A stretch of 64,000 nt of DNA from Bacteroidota bacterium (lineage in GTDB: Bacteria > Bacteroidota > Bacteroidia > Chitinophagales > Saprospiraceae): NCBI GenBank assembly GCA_029781865.1, contig JAKOVW010000008.1, forward strand, positions 96,017-160,016. Direction: 5' to 3'. Numbering within the stretch: position 1 is the first letter of the stretch; every line of letters begins with the position of its first letter. Shown piece by piece: positions 28,462 to 37,701 of the stretch. A model generated the notes under the pieces. That model was given only the letters and a program-made list of their open reading frames with translations. It was not told the origin of the DNA and made no database searches. The position numbers and the translations under genes were made by a program.

Positions 28462-28940
28462 TAATTGCTAATTGTTTGGAAACTTTAACATTTTATGAAC
28501 AATATAAGCTTAACACAATTAGCCCAAAAAAAGATTTGTAATGGCTATTTTTTTAATCAAAGTCAAATACATATGAATTAAAAAAAGTGTAATAAATGAT
28601 ATTTTATTCTACATTTCTTATTATTTCAATATATAATTTTGTCTAATTGTAGATATCCCAATACATGAGCCTGATTTTACTCTTGGGAATTGGTAAAATA
28701 TTAAATCCGGTTTGTGAACTGCATTCAAATTCGAACCCGCCCTTTTACTATTTAGCCCTATTAAACGTGATCTGATCCAAGCTGATTTAATTGCTTCAAA
28801 AGGACTTTTAATTGAATTACCTGTGCAATTTAATGATATGAGCTTCGCATTCAATTTCAGATTCAAACAGGATGAGCTATCTTCAAAACACAGCGTGTTG
28901 TTCTGATTTTTTTTCACCCATTATATTCCGGCAATCAAAA
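28462..28940. other. gap between PKD genes 2 and 3
   Basis: This AT-rich stretch contains only a 98-codon minus-strand frame (28621-28917) that starts with GTG and shows no recognisable domain, signal or homology to the flanking genes. I regard it as non-coding or as decayed sequence. No RNA gene is seen. Confidence 0.4.
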
Positions 28941-28974
28941 AAATAGCTGCTATGTTAAGACATAACAGCTATTT
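28941..28974 (-). terminator. terminator after PKD gene 3
   Basis: AAATAGCTGCTATG and CATAACAGCTATTT form an inverted repeat with one mismatch and a 6-base loop. It lies 59 bases beyond the stop codon at 29033 on the minus strand and is followed by a T-rich run. Confidence 0.6.
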
Positions 28975-29032
28975 GAAAATCCGTACTAATTTTTAAAAAT
29001 CTATATTGACCTACTATTACTTCGCTTTGTTT

Positions 29033-32000
29033 TTAATCTGCAATGATAAATTTTCTGACGTAGGTATTTAAACCTGTATTGATTTTCATAAAATAACTTC
29101 CCTTACTAAATTCTTTAATCTGAATTTTAAAATCATTTTCGTGGAAGGTGTTTTGATAAACGGTTTTTCCGGTTGGATCCATAATCCGAATTGCATTTAC
29201 CGGATTTATTTCGTTTCCTGCAGAAACATAAATATAATCATTTGCCGGGTTCGGATAAATCAATGGAAGATCTTCTTCTGTGTGGTTTGAACGATCATTC
29301 AGATTAACACCAAACGGATTATCGGAAAACATAAAACGTTTTGTTTTGGTATGTTCCGGACACAAAACGGTTGACAATACCTGAATGTATTGTTGTTTAG
29401 TCAGTGCATTGGATCCGTTGGTATTCTTAACGGTAAGTTTTACCGTATATCTTCCCTTTTTATTAAAGGTAATTTCCGGATTTTTTTCTGTAGAAGTCAA
29501 AGGAGTTCCTCCTTCAAATTGCCATTCCCAATCGGTTACATCCGAAGATGATTTATCAAAGAATTTGACTTTTAACGGAGCACAACCTCTCACCGTATCC
29601 ACTTTGTAATTCACTTTGGGCACCAGGTAAACAGCAATGTGTTTTTCAAAAGTATCCAGTCCGCATTCATTCTGTACAATTTGTTTTACATCAAATTCTC
29701 CTTCAACTCCAAAATCATGAACCGGATTTTCCTCGAAGCTGGCCTGTCCATCGCCAAAATCCCAGAAATAATTTGTTGCTCCTGTAGACTGACTGGTGAA
29801 AATGGATTTAAATCCGCTGATCACATTAGTAAATGCAGCAGTAGGTTCAGTTTTGACTTCAATGAATTCTTTAATACCCAAAGAATCCGAGAAAAAGTTA
29901 TTGTACGCAAATAAACTCACATCGAATTTACCAACTGTATTGTATGTAACTGTAGGATTTTTATCCGAACTGGTGGAAGGATTGCCTCCGGGGAAATACC
30001 ATCTGTATGCTGTGGCTGCAGCAGTAGAGGTATTTGTAAACTGTATCGTGTAGGGTGCACAACCGTTTGGATTGTTTACCTGAAATCCTGCAATTGGTTT
30101 TGCACCAATAGTCAATAATATTTTGGCGGTATCCGTTCCGCAATCATTCTGAACGGCATACTTTACTTCGTAGCGTCCTTCCAGATACGTGTGTGAAGGC
30201 ATCGAATCCGTACTGGTGTTATTGGGCCGACCGATATCCCCGAAATCCCAGAAATGCGATTTTGCAAATTTGCTTTGATTTGCAAACGAAACGGTGAATC
30301 CATTGATCGCATAGGTAAATTCTGCATCCGGCAAGCTATCAATCTTTATGTACAACTTTTTGGTTAATCCATTTTTAAACCGCGCACTATAAACTGTCAA
30401 TTCCACATCGTAAACGCCCGGATTATCATAGCGTACAAATGGATTCTTTTGCAAAGACAAATCAGGATTACCACCCGGGAATTTCCATTCCCAGCGAATG
30501 ACGTTGTTGGTCGATTTATCGGTAAACTTAATAATTTTCGGAGCACAGCCCCCGGTAGTATCCGCATCAAAAGCTGCAACCGGCATACTGACGACATTGA
30601 TTTTCTTCTTAAATGTTTTTACCCCGCAATCATTGGTGACTTTTAGAGTTACTTCATAAGTTGTATCTCTTGGATATTCATGTGTAGGATTTTCTTCATC
30701 GCTAAATTCACCATCTCCAAACTTCCATTCGAATTTTACACCGCGTTGCGATTGATTGATAAAGTATACCGTTTTATTATCCAGTCCAACTGAAAAATCT
30801 GCTGTAGGAATGTCATTGATTGTGATATAACTGAGTTTAGTAATGCTTACATCGCAACGACTGTTACCCGTTTCAAGACTCACTTCATAAGTTCCTGCTG
30901 TACTGTAAATCACTTTTGGATTTTGCAAGGTAGAGGTGGCAGGATTACCTCCCGGAAAAGACCACTTCCATGTTGTAGCATATTGCGAAAGATCTTTAAA
31001 CTGTACTGTTTGCGGTGCGCAGCCATAGGTAACATCTGCTGCAAAATCAGGAACCGGATAATCCGAATTAGAACAAAGCGCCAGGCATTTTGTCTCAATC
31101 ATGAATGAAAAATTCACGTAGTTATTGAGATATGAAGTGGATAACTGAGACCAGGTTCTCGAAGAAATATTAGTTGGATTCATAATATCCGGAGATATCG
31201 GCGCATCATGGATCATATCAAAATTATGTCCGAATGCATGGGCCTGCTCATTCACATATAATCCGCTATTCCCTCCCGCAGGACTAAAATCTGCACAGAC
31301 GCTATATGGATTAGGCGCGGTACATACAGCCCTTTGATAAGCGGCAGCATGAGTTGATGTCCATTTATTAGACCAGAGCGTTGCCATGTTAAATGCAGAA
31401 AACGGAAACAGGGTATTTAAGGCGAGAGCATTAAAACGGGTTAACTCCGCATTGATATCTGTAATTCCATTAAACGGATCTCTTGCCTGATCATCGGCAA
31501 CAAAGGTACCTGTTACTGACAATTGATATTCGTGCTGGAATTCATCATCCCAGATGGACTGCATATTTGCAATATTGGACATCATCATATTTTCTGTTGC
31601 CGCAATAGTCCCGTATTTTCTAAATTCAGTGTAATCGGCCGCGAGACAGATTTTCAAATCCACACACAGTCTGCAAGGCCTTGCTGCACGAACCGTATTT
31701 TGCTTGGTGACCACTTCTTTCATTCTGTCGATTTCTTTATCGACATATACCGCGGAACATTTTAATCCGCCTTTAAGGATGAGGTCTGAGGTCTTATACA
31801 ACAAAAATTGTTGGTCTTTTGGAACATCAGGAGACAAGTGCTCAGGCTGCAATGGTTCGATATAGTACCGGTCTTTGCCATCGTCTATCATGATATTGAG
31901 AAAACCGTCCGCCAAACTCAAATTAACAGAGGAAGGTTTTCCCACGATATATCCACTAAATGTTCTGAAATCCTTTCGAAACGGCAAATTCTTCATCGCG

Positions 32001-32284
32001 CCGGGACCTCCTGCTAAACGCGGCATACCCGGATGAATGAGGGAATATTCAAACAACTGGAGATGCCAGTTTTTCTGTGGGGTCCGGATGGTGATATCCT
32101 TGGTATTTCCTGGAATCGCATCTATCTGAGCTGCAATAACTGAGGCATCTAATTGCAATACCTCATATTCTTTTAAAAATTCGCTCATACGGGTAGAAAC
32201 CTTTGTTTCAAGCGGTTTGAGCACGATTGATTGAGCAAAAGCAAGTTGAAAACCTGCAAAAAATACGAGTAAAATATTTTTCAT
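29033..32284 (-). CDS. giant secreted metzincin-like/PKD protein, paralogue 3 (catalytic Glu lost)
   Basis: This 1,083-residue protein has signal peptide MKNILLVFFAGFQLAFAQ and the same order as its two neighbours: propeptide-like region, metzincin-like domain, seven PKD domains of alternating type, and a T9SS type A tail (LIYPNPANDYIYVSAG, FSKGSYFMKI). The zinc motif reads HAFGHNFDMIHD: the His residues are kept, but the Glu is Ala350 (codon GCA, one base from GAA). By family knowledge this should abolish peptidase activity. PKD domains 5 to 7 are nearly identical to those of paralogue 2, whereas the catalytic-domain region is more diverged. It is preceded by an AraC-type regulator gene on the same strand. 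Confidence 0.85.
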   Translation of the reverse strand: MKNILLVFFAGFQLAFAQSIVLKPLETKVSTRMSEFLKEYEVLQLDASVIAAQIDAIPGNTKDITIRTPQKNWHLQLFEYSLIHPGMPRLAGGPGAMKNLPFRKDFRTFSGYIVGKPSSVNLSLADGFLNIMIDDGKDRYYIEPLQPEHLSPDVPKDQQFLLYKTSDLILKGGLKCSAVYVDKEIDRMKEVVTKQNTVRAARPCRLCVDLKICLAADYTEFRKYGTIAATENMMMSNIANMQSIWDDEFQHEYQLSVTGTFVADDQARDPFNGITDINAELTRFNALALNTLFPFSAFNMATLWSNKWTSTHAAAYQRAVCTAPNPYSVCADFSPAGGNSGLYVNEQAHAFGHNFDMIHDAPISPDIMNPTNISSRTWSQLSTSYLNNYVNFSFMIETKCLALCSNSDYPVPDFAADVTYGCAPQTVQFKDLSQYATTWKWSFPGGNPATSTLQNPKVIYSTAGTYEVSLETGNSRCDVSITKLSYITINDIPTADFSVGLDNKTVYFINQSQRGVKFEWKFGDGEFSDEENPTHEYPRDTTYEVTLKVTNDCGVKTFKKKINVVSMPVAAFDADTTGGCAPKIIKFTDKSTNNVIRWEWKFPGGNPDLSLQKNPFVRYDNPGVYDVELTVYSARFKNGLTKKLYIKIDSLPDAEFTYAINGFTVSFANQSKFAKSHFWDFGDIGRPNNTSTDSMPSHTYLEGRYEVKYAVQNDCGTDTAKILLTIGAKPIAGFQVNNPNGCAPYTIQFTNTSTAAATAYRWYFPGGNPSTSSDKNPTVTYNTVGKFDVSLFAYNNFFSDSLGIKEFIEVKTEPTAAFTNVISGFKSIFTSQSTGATNYFWDFGDGQASFEENPVHDFGVEGEFDVKQIVQNECGLDTFEKHIAVYLVPKVNYKVDTVRGCAPLKVKFFDKSSSDVTDWEWQFEGGTPLTSTEKNPEITFNKKGRYTVKLTVKNTNGSNALTKQQYIQVLSTVLCPEHTKTKRFMFSDNPFGVNLNDRSNHTEEDLPLIYPNPANDYIYVSAGNEINPVNAIRIMDPTGKTVYQNTFHENDFKIQIKEFSKGSYFMKINTGLNTYVRKFIIAD

Positions 32285-32505
32285 AAAACTGATTTACATT
32301 AGTTCAAAGATGTATGATTCCAAAATGATTTAATTCGAGAATCAATTCACCAACTTCCATGAATTCGCAATTCACAGCTGATTTTAAGAATATTTTCGAC
32401 CAAGGACCCTTACCAAAAAGAAATGCTCAAGTGTTAATATGCCAACAAATTTAATAAATAATCCGAATTTGATTCTTGTAAAATTCCACGATATTTTTGT
32501 AAACA

Positions 32506-33291
32506 TTATAAATTCACATTAAACCATTCCAGCGGATTCACACCCGATTGCTTTTTAAAAAACCGTGTAAAGTACGATTGGTCGACAAAACCCAATTCTG
32601 AAGCCACCTCTTTTAAAGATAATTTGGTATGAATCAACAGATATTTAGCCTCGTTCATGATAAAATCATAGATATGGGTTGACGCATTCTTTTGGGTCAC
32701 AGATTTGAGGACAATGTTTAAATAGTTCGGCGTGAGATTTAATTCATTGGCATAAAATGAAACATTGCGCTCCTGTTTGCCAAACTTGTAGATCAATTGC
32801 CTGAATTTACTTACAATCAGCAATGAGGTGTAGTGATGCTTACCCTTTTTCATGGAATCCGCTTTCTGCAGCCTTGAACAAATCTGAAATAGGATATTTA
32901 AATAAGAGACAACGATTTTTGGAGCTTGTATATCGTTACGCCTGCATTCAGTTGCTATACACCTGAAAATGACAGTAAACTGCTCAAACAACTGTTGGTT
33001 TAATTTGAAACGATAGTATTGATAGTCGGTAACCAGGAATGGATAATGAAACAGAATATCTTTATGTTCAGTAGCCATCTGCAGATATTCAAAACTGAAT
33101 AAAATCAAGTTTCCTCCGGATTTGCTTAGTTCCTTCGGTAATCCGACGTAAGGCTGAATAAAGTAGATATATGCAGGAAGATCAACTTCCTTCTCCGTCA
33201 ATAAAATTCTAAACTTGCTTCTATCCTGATTGTCTGATTTCCCTGATCGTAGCCTTTTAGAATGAAATAGAGAGTAGATGTTTTGATCCAT
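32506..33291 (-). CDS. AraC-family transcriptional regulator
   Basis: The ATG at 33291 gives 261 residues (the frame also reaches a TTG at 33297). The C-terminal 100 residues form an AraC/XylS DNA-binding domain with two helix-turn-helix units: FYANELNLTPNYLNIVLK and LKEVASELGFVDQSYFTRFF, ending in GVNPLEWF. The N-terminal 150 residues are a cupin-like sensing region, as in many Bacteroidota AraC proteins, without recognisable ligand residues. It lies 221 bases upstream of PKD gene 3 on the same strand, so it may regulate the PKD cluster, but this is only inferred from position. Confidence 0.9.
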   Translation of the reverse strand: MDQNIYSLFHSKRLRSGKSDNQDRSKFRILLTEKEVDLPAYIYFIQPYVGLPKELSKSGGNLILFSFEYLQMATEHKDILFHYPFLVTDYQYYRFKLNQQLFEQFTVIFRCIATECRRNDIQAPKIVVSYLNILFQICSRLQKADSMKKGKHHYTSLLIVSKFRQLIYKFGKQERNVSFYANELNLTPNYLNIVLKSVTQKNASTHIYDFIMNEAKYLLIHTKLSLKEVASELGFVDQSYFTRFFKKQSGVNPLEWFNVNL

Positions 33292-33297
33292 AGGCAA

Positions 33298-33604
33298 CCG
33301 GGCATTTTGTTCAATGCAAGTATTAACGTCAGCTGCCTGTGAATTGTGAACTTAAAACAAAAATAAAATTGAATCAGGGAGTACTGAGTTTTGAGTTTCC
33401 GGCTATGAACCCTGAGTTTAGGTCATGAGTGAAGAGTAACGGATAACGAGTTTTGAGTAAAACCGAAGAGTTTTGATTTATTTAAATATCTCAATTAAAA
33501 CCATCTTTGTTCTAAGAAATTTTTAAGTATTAGGGGTTTCTATGATGGACTTCCTTACTATTCATCATTTCAAACTGTTCACTGCTGTAAATTCATATGT
33601 TTTA
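33298..33604. other. AT-rich gap with GAGTTTTGAG repeats
   Basis: This 307-base gap has no gene. Bases about 33378-33475 contain several imperfect copies of a TGAGTTTTGAGT-like unit (for example around 33385, 33447 and 33467), a low-complexity repeat similar in kind to the one at 14871-14938. Confidence 0.5.
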
Positions 33605-34477
33605 TTACCACCTGCGTGATTCTTCTATCTGGCATCCCAGAAATGAGATGAACTCATCCGATTGGGCCAGATTCTCATAATTGCGCAGAACCAAATATTC
33701 CTTTAACTGATCCTGAAGATCTTCAATCGTTTTATCTTTCCAAAGCGGATTGCCAAATACCGCTTTAACGGCATCTGCTCCGGCCATTGCAAATTCAGGA
33801 TTATTAATGAGTCTTACTGCCTGACTTAGTTTTGCACATTCCAGAAATTGATCAATTGTTGAATGCTTATCAGAGACAGTTGCAATATTGCTCAACAGAA
33901 TGGCTGCGCCATATAGTGGATCATCCACTTCGGTTTCACGGGTAAATTTTGACAACTGGCTTGCATCATTCTTCAAAAATTGAATGAAGTCAAAACCATT
34001 GCAATAAGCGCTTTTAGCTTGTTTGTCTTTTTGCAATGATACTTTCTCAAATGACTTACCGGCCATGAAGGTTCCGGCTATATAATTACCATCACTTAAT
34101 CTGCAGATCATTTTACCATTAGGAAGTCCATCTTTAAATTCGCCTTCAATGAACAGATTGCCTTTTTTGGTTTTCTCCATGTAGTAGATATAACCATTCC
34201 AGATTCCATTGGTGGTGTTTCCCTTGAATTTAAAATTGCATTCATTGCTCGAAGGATCGAATTGAGCAAAAGTCCCTGAACCATTCGTCAAATTGAGCTC
34301 CATTCCGGATGGGGTATATACCTCTCCTATCCATTGACCTGATACCAATATGTTCTCGAAAAATGGATGATAAAATGAAGCTGCTTTGGCAGGAATTGCT
34401 TTAGCCGTGAATTGCTTCTGACCGAAAAGTGATCCTGTCAGTAAAATCAGTGACAATAATTGAATTGACTTTTTCAT
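33605..34477 (-). CDS. hypothetical exported protein with MORN-like repeats
   Basis: The start is taken at the ATG at 34477 (290 residues), which places a signal peptide MKKSIQLLSLILLTGSLFGQ at the N-terminus; the upstream extension to 34528 has no such feature. Residues about 65-140 carry MORN-like units (NGIWNGYIYY, EGEFKDGLPNGKMIC, DGNYIAGTF). The C-terminal half is helical without a recognised domain and ends at the stop without a T9SS tail. It is probably periplasmic or exported by an unknown route. The function is unknown. Confidence 0.7.
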   Translation of the reverse strand: MKKSIQLLSLILLTGSLFGQKQFTAKAIPAKAASFYHPFFENILVSGQWIGEVYTPSGMELNLTNGSGTFAQFDPSSNECNFKFKGNTTNGIWNGYIYYMEKTKKGNLFIEGEFKDGLPNGKMICRLSDGNYIAGTFMAGKSFEKVSLQKDKQAKSAYCNGFDFIQFLKNDASQLSKFTRETEVDDPLYGAAILLSNIATVSDKHSTIDQFLECAKLSQAVRLINNPEFAMAGADAVKAVFGNPLWKDKTIEDLQDQLKEYLVLRNYENLAQSDEFISFLGCQIEESRRW

Positions 34478-35132
34478 GTAGTAATCTTTAAATGATCTAT
34501 TCAAAAAACCGAATTCCGGAATCTGCATATGGAGTTCTTAGCTTCCGAAAAGACCTTTAAACTGAATTCAAAGATTTTAACCTGGCTAAAACCTGCTGAT
34601 CTGGAATTCAAATACAGCTTTACTTATTCTTAAATAACTTTTCAGTGGGGGGGAATGAAAACAGGAAAATCGAATGAAATTCCTCGTATTTATATAAGTC
34701 AAATAAATATGGATCAAAGTTATAATAGGTATCTATGTAAAAAGCACCGTAGGGGTACAGGATTTTTCCCCTATATTATTTTTAAAATACGTATAATATT
34801 GATTTATAACAATCTATATGTATTTATAAGCTCGAATCTGAACCCTTGGAAAGCCTTGAAAAGCCATTATTTTCTGATTCATACCATTTGATCTTCAATA
34901 AACAGCACAAAAACCTTTGAAAAACCCCAAAACAGGACTTTAAAATTTGGTTTTTCAGGCATAGAATTCCAATATAATTCATTTGTGTTCAGGTATAGGC
35001 CCTAGGCAAATCGATTTAGTCCATAGAAAGTCCCCTGATTCAAAGACACAGCTCCCCTGTTATTTTTCCTGAACTTCAAGAATTCAACAAAAGAGCTAAG
35101 GCGCCATGCACAAAACCAGGTAAATGCCTGAT
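34478..35132. other. AT-rich gap of about 650 bases
   Basis: I see no supported gene. A 78-codon plus-strand frame (34655-34891) has no recognisable features and unusual composition. There is no RNA gene or clear terminator. The two flanking genes are both on the minus strand. Confidence 0.4.
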
Positions 35133-36314
35133 TTAGAAAAAGATAATCTTTTTACTAACAGTTTGACTTCCCGATTCCAATAACAGGGTAAATAACCCAC
35201 TGCCGATCCCGTTTTTTTGAATGGTAAGTTCAGATGTCCTGACATTAGCAAACTGCTTAATAATCTGACCAAACGAATTCACTATTCTAATCCGGCAGGG
35301 TTGAATCGCCTTATCCTTCTGAAACCCTATGGTGATTAAATCTCTTGACGGATTTGGATACAAAACCACGTCATCATTTGTATTTCTTTCGTTTTGGACA
35401 GCCACCGTAGTGGATTGATTGAAAAAATCCCAAAATAATTTGGGTGCATTGACCGGATAATTTATTCCGTTCGGAAATTCATGTGTTTGATCTTTATTTA
35501 AAGTAAACACGAAGGGAGCATTGCTGGTGCCTCCATTTTCAGATTCATTGAAAGTATAAGTATGACTCAAAGTTGTTTCACTGTATGTAAAATTTTGCGA
35601 TAAACCCTGACAAGCCAAAGTTCGAAGCATTATTGCTTTTAAATAACCCAAAATTGAGTCTCTTCCGAAGGGCAACTCTGTAAAAGGAGGAACCAGGAAA
35701 CGGTCGTCCAAAGTACCAACCATGATCCATATCGGAATTCGTTTGACCGGTGGAATGACAGAATCCAATTCATTAAGTGCAGCACTGCTTCCCGCTACTG
35801 CTGCAAATAAATTTCCAGCGTCCATGGCCAGCTTATTAATCATACAACAACCATTTGAAAATCCGCAGGCAAATATTTTTGAAGGATTCATCGGAACCGT
35901 ATCATTAATAATGGCTACGATTCGCTTTAAGAAACGTATATCATCGACATAATTTTGAGGAGGTCCTGCACAAGGTTTATCAAGTAAATCACCGCAAACC
36001 CACTTTGTATTGTTTTTTTCAATACCATCTTCCACAAAACACCAGCTAAGTGAAGATGGAAAAACGGTAATAAAATTTTCCTGCTCACCGAGTTCTTTCC
36101 ATCCGGAAATATTATAAAATTTTTCACCATCCCCGCTGGTGCCATGCAACATAAACACAACCGGGTAGCCCCCTGCCGGAGGTGCAGTGCTCGGTTTTAC
36201 AATAATGCATTCCCGGTCAAAACCATCCAATTTAAATTTAACATCATAGCGTCTTTGAGAAGAGACTAAAAACGCAAAAAGGAAAATAAAGGTCAGAGTA
36301 AAAGTTAGTTTCAT
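35133..36314 (-). CDS. secreted alpha/beta-hydrolase esterase with T9SS tail, copy A
   Basis: This 393-residue protein has a signal peptide (MKLTFTLTFIFLFAFLVSSQ), a catalytic domain of the PHB depolymerase/feruloyl esterase type (COG3509-like), and a T9SS type A tail (VVLYPNPSRDLITIGF). The oxyanion region is VVFMLHGTSGDGEKFY, the nucleophile Ser153 is in GFSNGC, an Asp lies in VGTLDDRF, and a candidate His is in THEFPNGINYP. It should be sent to the cell surface or medium to hydrolyse ester bonds; the polymer or ester is unknown. A paralogue (36490-37668) lies directly upstream on the same strand, so the pair arose by tandem duplication. Confidence 0.87.
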   Translation of the reverse strand: MKLTFTLTFIFLFAFLVSSQRRYDVKFKLDGFDRECIIVKPSTAPPAGGYPVVFMLHGTSGDGEKFYNISGWKELGEQENFITVFPSSLSWCFVEDGIEKNNTKWVCGDLLDKPCAGPPQNYVDDIRFLKRIVAIINDTVPMNPSKIFACGFSNGCCMINKLAMDAGNLFAAVAGSSAALNELDSVIPPVKRIPIWIMVGTLDDRFLVPPFTELPFGRDSILGYLKAIMLRTLACQGLSQNFTYSETTLSHTYTFNESENGGTSNAPFVFTLNKDQTHEFPNGINYPVNAPKLFWDFFNQSTTVAVQNERNTNDDVVLYPNPSRDLITIGFQKDKAIQPCRIRIVNSFGQIIKQFANVRTSELTIQKNGIGSGLFTLLLESGSQTVSKKIIFF

Positions 36315-36489
36315 GATTTAATATTTAATGGATTCTAATATTGAATGCGTAAAATTAATTTCCACACGGTCATTTTCATTCATCCTCAAGGGTGATTTTA
36401 AACAAAAAAATGTGTCATTCCAAACAGGAATGATTTTCGCGCATATGCAATTCAGTTATTGCGTATCGGTTAAGATCGAAACAGCACTC

Positions 36490-37668
36490 TTACTCAAAAA
36501 CTATTTTTTCATAATAGATACTATTCCCCTGTTGTACCTGAAGCAAAAATAATCCGGTACCGAGTTGACTTTTACGCAAAACAAATTCTGATGAGGTAAT
36601 ATGATTTAAACTCCAAACTAATTGTCCATAAGAGTTCAATACCTTCAGATTAAACGGTAAACCGCTATGTGCTGATTGGTTATAAATATGAATTTGATCT
36701 GTTGATGGATTGGGGAATGCTATTATTGATTTCGCATTTTGAGCTTCATCCCGTGTTCCCACAACAGCATATTGTTTGAAAAATTCCCAATATAATTTAG
36801 CCGCAACCAGTGGATTGTTGGTTCCATTTGGATAAACATGAAACATATTTTTGACCAGGGTAAAAACATAGGGACTGCTGCTGATTCCACCATTCACTGA
36901 CTTATTAAATAAATAGGTATGGGTAGTAGGTGTTTCACTATAAACAAATTCGGAAGTCAAACCCTGACAATGAAGTGCGCGATTTAAGAAGACACCCATA
37001 TAAGCCAATATGGAATCCCTTGTAAAAGGCAACTCCGTGTAAGGAGGAACTATAAAACGATCATCTTTGGAACCTACCATAAACCAAATCGGTATTCTGT
37101 GCAATGGAGGATTCACGGAATCCAGTTCAAACAATGGGCCGCTACCACATCCTACTGCAGCAAATACATCACCTGCTTCCATAGCTAATTTATGCGCCAT
37201 TACCGACCCGTTGGAAAATCCGGTGGCAAATACTTTAGAAGCGTTGACAGCAACACTGTCTTTAATGATACTTAGGATTTTTTTAAAGAACCTGATATCG
37301 TCAATATAATTCTGCGGAACAACACATGGCTTCGCAAGCAAATCGCCGTTCACCCATTTTGTATTATTAGCTTCAACACCATCATCATTGTAACACCAGG
37401 AAAGAGCCGTTGGAAAAACCGTAATCATTTTTTCCTGTTCACCGAGTTCCTTCCACCCGGAATCATTATAAAATTTTTCACCATCCTGGCTTGTCCCATG
37501 CAAAACAAAGACGACAGGATACCCACCGGCAGGAGGCGCAGAGCCCGGCGCCACAATTATGCATTCTCTGTCATATCCATCTAATCTGAATTTGACATCA
37601 TAGCGTTTTTGAGAAGACAAGAGAAAAACAAAAGAGATAAAAAAGAAAAACGTAAAGATTCGTTTCAT
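36490..37668 (-). CDS. secreted alpha/beta-hydrolase esterase with T9SS tail, copy B
   Basis: This 392-residue protein is co-linear over its full length with the copy at 35133-36314. It has signal peptide MKRIFTFFFFISFVFLLSSQ, the VVFVLHGTSQDGEKFY oxyanion segment, the nucleophile in GFSNGS, the Asp in VGSKDDRF, the His in FHVYPNGTNNP, and a T9SS type A tail (IIAFPNPSTDQIHIYN). The loop after the nucleophile differs between the copies (CCMINKLAMD against VMAHKLAMEA), so specificity may have drifted. The 175-base gap between the copies shows no separate regulatory element that I can identify. Confidence 0.87.
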   Translation of the reverse strand: MKRIFTFFFFISFVFLLSSQKRYDVKFRLDGYDRECIIVAPGSAPPAGGYPVVFVLHGTSQDGEKFYNDSGWKELGEQEKMITVFPTALSWCYNDDGVEANNTKWVNGDLLAKPCVVPQNYIDDIRFFKKILSIIKDSVAVNASKVFATGFSNGSVMAHKLAMEAGDVFAAVGCGSGPLFELDSVNPPLHRIPIWFMVGSKDDRFIVPPYTELPFTRDSILAYMGVFLNRALHCQGLTSEFVYSETPTTHTYLFNKSVNGGISSSPYVFTLVKNMFHVYPNGTNNPLVAAKLYWEFFKQYAVVGTRDEAQNAKSIIAFPNPSTDQIHIYNQSAHSGLPFNLKVLNSYGQLVWSLNHITSSEFVLRKSQLGTGLFLLQVQQGNSIYYEKIVFE

Positions 37669-37701
37669 AATTAATCATTTAATGGATAAAGATCCAATGT
37701 A

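Noticed and set aside
28621..28917. 98-codon minus-strand frame between PKD genes 2 and 3
   Set aside because: It begins with GTG, has no signal, domain or homology to neighbours, and composition typical of AT-rich spacer.
29033..32284. The tandem PKD genes as a CRISPR-like or toxin array
   Set aside because: The repeats are protein domains within long frames; there are no short direct DNA repeats with unique spacers anywhere in the window.
34655..34891. 78-codon plus-strand frame in the 34.5-35.1 kb gap
   Set aside because: No recognisable feature; the composition looks like random AT-rich sequence.
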